This document shows, in pieces, positions 32,627-38,464 of a stretch of 44,946 nt of DNA. Under the pieces are notes generated by a model that was not told the DNA's origin, searched no databases, and was given only the letters and a program-made list of their open reading frames with translations. Where the stretch lies: the NCBI GenBank assembly GCA_030524055.1, contig JAUNHH010000019.1, positions 1-44,946 on the forward strand, given 5' to 3'. The stretch's first letter is position 1; every line of letters starts with the position of its first letter. Position numbers and translations under genes: made by a program. This stretch comes from Actinomycetaceae bacterium (lineage in GTDB: Bacteria; Actinomycetota; Actinomycetes; Actinomycetales; Actinomycetaceae).

Positions 32627-33960
32627 TTGCTGAACACCTGACCATCACTAAGAAAAGACAATGCGTGGATGTGGATTGTGCGTTGTGGTTCGATAATGGT
32701 CTGCGGTGTCCCGAAAATAGTCAGAGGCGACGTGCCCGCCCGGGCGAGAATTCTTTCCGCCCCATCAGATAATCGCACGCACTGGCCGCAGTTCATATAG
32801 ACACCACCATTTGCGTAGGTCAGCATGCCGTGAAGAGCCATTGGCCACCGCTCTAGCCAGGGATCAGCGCCTAAAGCGGTGGCATATTCGGCGCGCGCCG
32901 TATCAATATCCACCCCGCGAAAATCCCATCCTGACGTTGGAGTCAGGTCGCTATAGCGGGTGCCCACAATGGCGCGCAGAGGAAGAGCTCCAGGATAAAA
33001 ATGCAGATCCGCATCAAGAGTATTCGCAGTTGGCAGGTCGGTGGGAAGGGCAGCCCCCGCATGGGCGAAATGTAAAACCAGTGCCCACCGCCCAGTGTTT
33101 TGCCCTAACAGCCAGGTACGCCGTGTCGTTAACTGCTGTTCCTTTGACTCCTCAGAGCCAAGAATGACCCACTGGTCGCGCACAGCAGGGCTTTCCATCA
33201 CCTGTTCATTCGGCATAGGGAACCCAATATGGGCGCGTACTGTAGCTAGCAGATCCGCGGGGAGTTTATCTCGGCCTGCCCACGCCTGAGCTAAAAGGTG
33301 CAGCCGCCCATACTCGTGCGTCACCACCGTCGGCCAATCCGCAACAGTAGAGACCGTTGAGGCTAGCTTCCGAAGGCGCCCCGCCACACCAGGTGCCTGC
33401 GCATCGACCATGCGGGCCGCCATACGTCGTAGATTTTCAGCCCGGTCAGCCGAGTTGCTGGCCAGTCCCTCACGAATCTGGTCAATGAGGAAACGATCCA
33501 GATCATTCAGACCGGCGCCCACCCACTCTTCCCGCTGAGCGGCACGCTTGTCCGATGCCGCCACAGAAGCAGCGCTTTTCTCGCCGCCAGAGGCAGCATT
33601 CGCTGCTTTAGCGGCAGCTTTTTCAGCGCGCTCGGCCCGCCCTCGTGCCCACTCCTGAGCAAACTCAGCAATAGCGTCACTGTCAGCAATGTGCCCCTGC
33701 GACCACAGCATCAATAACGCAAGCGCGTGTTTACAGGGGAATTTGCGTGAGGGACAAGAACATTTATATGCCGGGCCAGAGGTATCTACACTGACTTGGT
33801 AGGGCTTTTTCCCACTACCCTGACATAATCCCCATAACAGGGCATCGTGAACACCCACGTCAGTCCATGAATGCGGGGCCGCCAATTTCAGGGCGGCTTT
33901 CATCGACGACGTGTCCGGCGCAACTTCCGCCACGCGCTCACTGCTCCAGGTTGGTCCCAT
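32623..33960 (-). CDS. SWIM zinc-finger protein (YehQ-like), first gene of the operon
   Basis: A 445 aa protein with the SWIM motif CxCx6CxH at Cys67, Cys69, Cys76 and His78 (YKCSCPSRKFPCKHALALL). It is preceded by GLCQGSGKKPYQVSVD, diagnostic of the SWIM subfamily that travels with MoxR/VWA genes. A charged Ala/Lys/Glu-rich linker follows (about 108-145). SWIM fingers bind DNA or protein. ATG 33960 is preferred over an upstream start at 34020 because the family N-terminus (MGPTWSSERVAEVAPD) begins there. TATTCT lies eight bases upstream with no ribosome site, so it may be near-leaderless. Confidence 0.88.
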   Translation of the reverse strand: MGPTWSSERVAEVAPDTSSMKAALKLAAPHSWTDVGVHDALLWGLCQGSGKKPYQVSVDTSGPAYKCSCPSRKFPCKHALALLMLWSQGHIADSDAIAEFAQEWARGRAERAEKAAAKAANAASGGEKSAASVAASDKRAAQREEWVGAGLNDLDRFLIDQIREGLASNSADRAENLRRMAARMVDAQAPGVAGRLRKLASTVSTVADWPTVVTHEYGRLHLLAQAWAGRDKLPADLLATVRAHIGFPMPNEQVMESPAVRDQWVILGSEESKEQQLTTRRTWLLGQNTGRWALVLHFAHAGAALPTDLPTANTLDADLHFYPGALPLRAIVGTRYSDLTPTSGWDFRGVDIDTARAEYATALGADPWLERWPMALHGMLTYANGGVYMNCGQCVRLSDGAERILARAGTSPLTIFGTPQTIIEPQRTIHIHALSFLSDGQVFSK

Positions 33961-34135
33961 AGTCACTGAGAATAGGTCAGGCCACCCACATCTGCGCGAC
34001 GAATGGGCGCACACCTGCAAAAAAGGGGGGGCAGCGCGGCCCCTGGCCCCTTAAGAAAGTTACCGAAAGGTAGGGGAGTTAACAGGGATATTGCCCCGCA
34101 CGGCCGCGGTGGTGCGGGACAATAGGGGAGTGCCT

Positions 34136-35416
34136 ATGTCATCAGCCGAAGCGCCCATTTCCCTCAATCCTTTACGGCTGAATAAAGCGCCTGCGTCACT
34201 CCATATTGCAATGGCATTAATTGCCATTGTCACTATTTCACCGTCAATGCGTACTGGCGCCACCACTATTGGGCCGTTAATGGACGATATTACGCGCGCT
34301 TTCGGTACTGGCGCGTGGGCGGCAGGACTTCTTGCCGCATTGCCGTGCCTGACTTTTGCGATATTCGGTTTGTGCGCGGTTCCTTTAGCTCAGAAAATAG
34401 GCTTGAGTGGGGCAATAGCTATTTCCGCTGGCATTTCTGTCATTGGTTTAGCTGCGCGTCCTTTTGCCCCAGAAATCTGGTCTTTTTTGGCGCTTTCCGC
34501 CTGCGCAATGGTGGGGCCAGCGGTCGGTAATGTTCTTGTGCCCGCATGGATTAAAGAATATGCGCCTTTCCGGGCAGTTCTTTTACTGTCTGTTTTTGGC
34601 ACGATTATGCCTATTGGCGCAACGATGGGTGCTGCAGTTTCGGTGCCGCTAACTCACGTTGTGGGTTCGTGGCACATATCTTTAGCATTATGGGCGATTC
34701 CTGCAGCCCTTCCATTAGTGGTCTGGACTTTCCTGGCACTTCGAATAGGCGTGGATCGTCCCTCCCGTCATCCGGGTGGCCACAATGGTGGGGATCATGC
34801 GAATGCTTCCGTTGTCCGTCGTTCTTTATGGCATGCACCAACGGCTGTTTTACTGACCTGTCTATTTGGGACCCAGTCAGCAAATGCCTATGTGCAAATG
34901 GGGTTTCTTCCACAGGTACTTGTCTCGCAAGGATATGACGCACAAACCGCGGGGGCGCTGGCATCATTAGTGAATGCTCCCGGTATTCTTGGCGGCTTAA
35001 TTATGCCACTCGTTGTCGCTAAGGCACGTCACCTGCCGTTGATTGGTTTGTCTTTCGGAGTGATTACCGCCGCGGGGTGGATTGGTTTGAATCTTGCCCC
35101 ACAAATCGCGGTGCTGTGGGCATTCCTTTTGGGGTTGGGTGGTTTTTGTTTCCCGATGATTATTGCCCTCCTTCCTGCGCGGACACGGAGTGCGGAAATG
35201 ACTGCTCGTTTATCGGGAATGGTGCAGCCGTGGGGGTATGTTTTTGCCGCATTTGGGCCAGTGATTATTGGTGTTGTTCTCGATATGACAGGGTCGATGT
35301 CAACGATTTTGTGGCTAATGACAGCATCGGCAGGAATAATGATGGTTCTGGCGTATTTTGCTGCCCGCCCAACGGTGGTCGATGATGAAGTGGCAGGGGT
35401 CTCTGCCCCCGCCTGA
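34136..35416 (+). CDS. MFS transporter, CynX/NimT type
   Basis: A 426 aa 12-helix permease. Early signatures are TISPSMRTGATTIGPLMDDI and GPAVGNVLVPAWIKEYAP, which match the CynX/NimT (cyanate or 2-nitroimidazole transporter) branch of the major facilitators. Substrates of that branch are small anions or drugs; this one is undetermined. AGGGGAGTGCCT precedes the ATG, so the longer frame to 34091 is rejected. It is divergent from the SWIM operon, with a 175-base gap containing a poly-G tract and a CCCGCAC/GTGCGGG inverted repeat. Convergent with the MerR gene, sharing one repeat arm at its end. Confidence 0.87.
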   Translation: MSSAEAPISLNPLRLNKAPASLHIAMALIAIVTISPSMRTGATTIGPLMDDITRAFGTGAWAAGLLAALPCLTFAIFGLCAVPLAQKIGLSGAIAISAGISVIGLAARPFAPEIWSFLALSACAMVGPAVGNVLVPAWIKEYAPFRAVLLLSVFGTIMPIGATMGAAVSVPLTHVVGSWHISLALWAIPAALPLVVWTFLALRIGVDRPSRHPGGHNGGDHANASVVRRSLWHAPTAVLLTCLFGTQSANAYVQMGFLPQVLVSQGYDAQTAGALASLVNAPGILGGLIMPLVVAKARHLPLIGLSFGVITAAGWIGLNLAPQIAVLWAFLLGLGGFCFPMIIALLPARTRSAEMTARLSGMVQPWGYVFAAFGPVIIGVVLDMTGSMSTILWLMTASAGIMMVLAYFAARPTVVDDEVAGVSAPA

Positions 35417-35425
35417 GTTCGCTAT

Positions 35426-36181
35426 TTACGAGGGCGGGGCCGATTCTCGTAATGCCGTTACCTGTGCCTCAATCAGCCTTTGGAGCTCTTCTTCGGCGGG
35501 GGTAATCTCAAAGACGGGGTGCGCTAAAGACCATATCGGCTCAAGGTCAGGCTGAGAATATTCTTCGTCAGACAAGCCCTTGTGAATAATCCACTGGGCA
35601 ACGCGCTGGGCCAGGGCAGCAATATCTGGGTGCCCAACCGGTAATTCGAGAACCCTTTCCTCTTCGAAGAGAATCGCCATATATTCCTCGTCGTCAAGGA
35701 CACTTTCCATCAGGGGGATATGTTTCTCGGCGAACTCGGGTAGGAGAATACAGAGCAGAACCCACCCTTCCGTCCATGTGCGAATGTAGTCTTTCCTAAA
35801 ACCAAGTTCTTTGAGGCGCGAGTGGAGGCGACGTAACATTTCCGGTAGAAATGCACCTTCCTGATCGCGCCTGAGTTCTTGAAGGCGAGAACGTGTATGG
35901 ATCAGCTCTGTAATACGGGCGTCAAGATCCTTCTCAATAGCGTCTAATTCCGCCTCCATTGAACACTGAGGGTCACGAAGGAGAGCAGTGATTTTTCCCA
36001 GGGATACCCCCGCTTCAGACAGGACTTTAATCCGCTGTAGTGTCAATACCGCGTGTCCGTCATATTCGCGATGACCCAAGGAATTCCGGCTAGGCTCAGG
36101 CAATAAACCAATCCGGTGATAGTGACGGATGGCTTTCACAGTCACCCCCACATAATTCGCGAGTTGACTAATGCTGAGCAT
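35426..36181 (-). CDS. MerR-family regulator with C-terminal effector domain
   Basis: A 251 aa regulator. The N-terminal winged helix reads MLSISQLANYVGVTVKAIRH then YHRIGLLPEPSRN and the dimer helix follows. The C-terminal half is TipA/effector-like with SDEEYSQPDLEPIW. ATG 36181 is chosen for its ideal GAGGAGGATC site; it overlaps the MFS gene by 14 bases, so the two are co-translated. It likely activates its own operon from the long-spacer promoter at 37434-37464. The last residues SAPPS and the stop are encoded by a repeat arm (35428-35440). Confidence 0.88.
   Translation of the reverse strand: MLSISQLANYVGVTVKAIRHYHRIGLLPEPSRNSLGHREYDGHAVLTLQRIKVLSEAGVSLGKITALLRDPQCSMEAELDAIEKDLDARITELIHTRSRLQELRRDQEGAFLPEMLRRLHSRLKELGFRKDYIRTWTEGWVLLCILLPEFAEKHIPLMESVLDDEEYMAILFEEERVLELPVGHPDIAALAQRVAQWIIHKGLSDEEYSQPDLEPIWSLAHPVFEITPAEEELQRLIEAQVTALRESAPPS
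35428..35440. repeat. Single arm of the ACGAGGGCGGGGC repeat at a gene end
   Basis: The arm supplies the last codons (Ala-Pro-Pro-Ser) and TAA stop of the MerR gene and lies between convergent genes. Confidence 0.7.
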
Positions 36182-37427
36182 GATCCTCCTCGGCAAGCAG
36201 CTGATCGACAATAGCGCTGTTATCGCCCTCTGATAAGGACTCCAAGTGGTGTTTCATACCGGGTGCCCCAAAGGCTACACACATCATGACCAGCCATAAT
36301 GCCCCAAACACCCAGGAGGCAGTCTCAATATTCACCACACCAATAACCGCTGTAATGAGTCCCAACCCAATTGGGGCAGCGACTTGTCCAACAGTGGACA
36401 TGACGGCAAATGCGCGGCCACGAGATTCCTCTGGAATATCAGCAGTAAAGACCACAGTCATGAGGGGATTAGAAATACCAGAGCCAATGCCACCCAGGAC
36501 CATTCCTAGACCAATCCACCAAAAACCTGCTAAGGGGGCAATCGCGACTCCCATTCCAAGGAAAAGAAGCAGAGAAATAGTCCACGCACCCCAGTGGCGA
36601 CCTTTAAAGAGGATGCCGTAGACCACAGACCCCACAGTAAAGCCAACAGCATATAGAGAAACGCTATACCCAGTGAGTTCTCCCGCTCCAATACTCGAGA
36701 AATAGGCGGGCAGAATAATGCCGAGAAGGGGCGCCACCAGCATTCCACTACCAGCAAAAATCAGGAGGAATGCCCGTAAGGGGACAGAGGCCCACACCAA
36801 ACTAAAGCCATTAAGTGCTGAAGTAAAACCGGGGGCTTCCTCAGTGGATTCTTCTATGGAATCTGGTGCCACCCGCATAAGGGCTGTAAAAATTGCGGCC
36901 ACAGCGGAACAGGCCGCAGTAATCCACAAAACAGAACTCGATGGCAAAAGCACCCATAAAATGCCACCCAATGCCGGCCCAAGAAGAAGAGAAATACCCT
37001 GAATGGCCCCAGCCTGTGAACTGACAGTTTCCACCGAGGTTTCACTGGTCCGAGCCACATTAGCAATCAACGTATTACGGGCTGTTTGTCCGGGGCCATC
37101 AAAAAGCGCTCCTAACACCCCTAAGATAATAAAGGCGCCCAGTGAAAGCCCTAATGTCATATCGACAATGACAAGCCCAGCAACAGATAAAGCGGACCCG
37201 ATATCAGAAAAGACGGACATTCGCTGTCGGCCGACTTTATCAATCAGCCACCCACCAATAATGGTCGCCCCAATACCCGGCAAGGCACTGACTGTCGCCA
37301 CTATTCCTGCCATTGCAGGATCTCCAGTTTTCTGTAAGACAAGCAACGGCAGAACAACGCCAATAATCGAGTTTCCGATAAGAGAGGTTACTTCACCAGC
37401 TAAAAAGTAAAAGAGGGGTCGCTTCAT
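36168..37427 (-). CDS. MFS efflux transporter (MefA/DHA3-like)
   Basis: A 419 aa 12-helix exporter. LAGEVTSLIGNSIIGVVLPLL at the start and GGWLIDKVGRQRMSVFSDIG in loop 2-3 fit the DHA3 (macrolide-efflux MefA) group, as does GALFDGPGQTARNTLIANV. It likely expels a drug. It is followed by the overlapping MerR gene, forming a drug-sensing pump operon. The start lies six bases after a TTAACT -10 and has a GGAG only three bases before it. Confidence 0.88.
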   Translation of the reverse strand: MKRPLFYFLAGEVTSLIGNSIIGVVLPLLVLQKTGDPAMAGIVATVSALPGIGATIIGGWLIDKVGRQRMSVFSDIGSALSVAGLVIVDMTLGLSLGAFIILGVLGALFDGPGQTARNTLIANVARTSETSVETVSSQAGAIQGISLLLGPALGGILWVLLPSSSVLWITAACSAVAAIFTALMRVAPDSIEESTEEAPGFTSALNGFSLVWASVPLRAFLLIFAGSGMLVAPLLGIILPAYFSSIGAGELTGYSVSLYAVGFTVGSVVYGILFKGRHWGAWTISLLLFLGMGVAIAPLAGFWWIGLGMVLGGIGSGISNPLMTVVFTADIPEESRGRAFAVMSTVGQVAAPIGLGLITAVIGVVNIETASWVFGALWLVMMCVAFGAPGMKHHLESLSEGDNSAIVDQLLAEEDHAQH

Positions 37428-37433
37428 ATCTCC

Positions 37434-37464
37434 AGTTAAATGGGTTGACCTAGGGTCAACGCAA
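37434..37464 (-). promoter_or_regulatory. MerR-type promoter with 19-base spacer and palindromic operator
   Basis: -35 TTGCGT (37459-37464) and -10 TTAACT (37434-37439) are separated by 19 bases holding GTTGACC-CTA-GGTCAAC (37444-37460). Over-long spacers with a central palindrome are the hallmark of MerR-activated promoters. Confidence 0.7.
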
Positions 37465-37538
37465 GATAGCCAGCCGTGATGTGACAGGTGCCATGGGTGC
37501 AGCCCTCAGTGCGGAATTTGTGCTCCGCCCTCGCCAAT

Positions 37539-37577
37539 AAAAGAAAAGCCGGAACCGCCCAATAGAACGGTTCCGGC
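37539..37577 (-). terminator. Rho-independent terminator of the zinc operon
   Basis: On the minus strand GCCGGAACCG and CGGTTCCGGC form a 10-bp stem followed by TTTTCTTTT. It is 14 bases past the His-rich gene stop. Confidence 0.88.
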
Positions 37578-37590
37578 CTGCGAAAATGGC

Positions 37591-37887
37591 TCAGTGCTCG
37601 TCGTAGTGCTCGCCATGGGCAGCGTGACGGTGGCCATCGTGGACGTAATCCACGTGATCGCCGTGCTCTACAGTCTCGTGACCGCAGCCTTCGCCATGCT
37701 CGTGCTCTTCTTTAGTGTGCTCTGCGACCGCTTCATGTTCATCATAGTGATCGCCGTGGAGCGCGTGGTGGTGAGTGCCGTGAACATAGTCCACATGGTC
37801 GCCGTGTTGGATTGCTTCGTGGCCACAGCCTTCGCCATGCTCGTGGTCAGCAATGGTGTGTTCGGCGTGGATATCTTTTTCAGTCAT
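37591..37887 (-). CDS. His-rich metal-binding protein (two tandem repeats)
   Basis: A 98 aa acidic, His-rich protein. About 40 residues occur twice: HEHGEGCGHEAIQHGDHVDY and HEHGEGCGHETVEHGDHVDY, each followed by VH-x-H-HA-HGxHYDEH. It is often labelled zinc transporter permease in Actinobacteria, but it has no membrane segment; a cytoplasmic zinc or nickel buffer or chaperone is more plausible. Most relatives I recall have one unit, so the duplication is notable. The start overlaps the SmtB stop by eight bases, and GAAGGACACTCTC supplies the ribosome site. A terminator follows. Confidence 0.82.
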   Translation of the reverse strand: MTEKDIHAEHTIADHEHGEGCGHEAIQHGDHVDYVHGTHHHALHGDHYDEHEAVAEHTKEEHEHGEGCGHETVEHGDHVDYVHDGHRHAAHGEHYDEH

Positions 37888-38200
37888 GAGAGTGTCCTTC
37901 AGTGACGTGGGTAAAGGCGTCGTTGACGACGTGAGCAACGTGATGATCAGCAAGGGAATACACAACCTCTTTTCCGTGACGTGTCCCCACCACAAGGTGG
38001 ATGTCACGCAGGGTCCGCAAGTGTTGCGATACCAGCGGTTGTGACAGGCCGGTGGCGTGCGCAATGCCACCGACAGTGAGTTCCTGATCATTAAGGAGGC
38101 ACAGGATTTCAAGGCGGGCCTCATTTCCGAGGGCCTTAAAAAGCCTGGCGACGTCATGCGCTCCTTCTCGTGTACTCACGGGATCTAGTAAAGCAGACAT
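37880..38200 (-). CDS. ArsR/SmtB-family zinc-responsive repressor
   Basis: A 106 aa winged-helix repressor: ALGNEARLEILCLLNDQELT, recognition helix GLSQPLVSQHLRTLRD and the wing GTRHGKEVVYSL. Helix 5 contains Asp85-x-His87-x10-His98-x2-Glu101, the exact alpha5 zinc-site pattern of SmtB/CzrA, and the protein ends in GHSHD. It should release DNA when zinc is high, inducing itself and the His-rich protein. ATG 38200 begins the family domain; an in-frame ATG at 38224 is possible. No ribosome site; palindromes at 38215-38243 overlap the promoter. Confidence 0.9.
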   Translation of the reverse strand: MSALLDPVSTREGAHDVARLFKALGNEARLEILCLLNDQELTVGGIAHATGLSQPLVSQHLRTLRDIHLVVGTRHGKEVVYSLADHHVAHVVNDAFTHVTEGHSHD

Positions 38201-38214
38201 ATCAGGAAATAGCA

Positions 38215-38243
38215 ATATGTGCATATGTTGGGAATGCTTCCCA
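38215..38243 (-). promoter_or_regulatory. Putative SmtB operator
   Basis: ATATG-TG-CATAT (38215-38226) is followed by the perfect TGGGAA-TGC-TTCCCA (38229-38243). CATATT, a possible -10, lies in the first palindrome. The sequence CATATG-TTGGGAA also resembles the triple motif at 2768-2845. Confidence 0.6.
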
Positions 38244-38255
38244 TTTGCTTTCTCA

Positions 38256-38268
38256 ACGAGGGCGGGGC
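38256..38268. repeat. Single arm of the ACGAGGGCGGGGC repeat
   Basis: A lone arm just upstream of the SmtB operator, 25 bases from the palindromic repeat copy D. Confidence 0.7.
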
Positions 38269-38293
38269 GTGGCTAGCTGAAATATCGCTGCCC

Positions 38294-38367
38294 GACACCA
38301 AACGTGCACAGGGCGACAAAAAAGCCGATTTTCGGGCAGAAATGTCGCCCTCTGCCCGTTTGGTGCA
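38294..38367 (+). repeat. 72-bp palindromic repeat, copy D
   Basis: ACACCAAACGTGCA...TGCCCGTTTGGTGC outer arms, GGCGACA/TGTCGCC, an A-rich bubble and inner stem GCCGA/TCGGGC. It lies between the pepN end and the SmtB promoter. Confidence 0.8.
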
Positions 38368-38399
38368 CAGCATTAAAACTGCGGCACCCCAGGGTAAAC

Positions 38400-38439
38400 G
38401 CCAGTGCCGCCAGCCCCATTGGGGACTGGCGGCACTGGC
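38400..38439 (-). terminator. Strong hairpin after pepN
   Basis: GCCAGTGCCGCCAG and CTGGCGGCACTGGC form a 14-bp stem, extended by CCCC/GGGG. It is 25 bases past the pepN stop; on the minus strand GTTTAC follows rather than a clear U-run. Confidence 0.7.
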
Positions 38440-38464
38440 AATGGCGCTTTTACGCCCGCGCTAT

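Noticed and set aside
37591-38157. 188-codon version of the His-rich protein
   Set aside because: The extra 90 residues overlap the SmtB gene in another frame; ATG 37887 has a ribosome site and starts the His-rich family sequence.
8374-38367. Four repeated palindromes considered as a CRISPR array
   Set aside because: Copies are 1.7-18.5 kb apart with genes between, and there are no regular spacers or cas genes.
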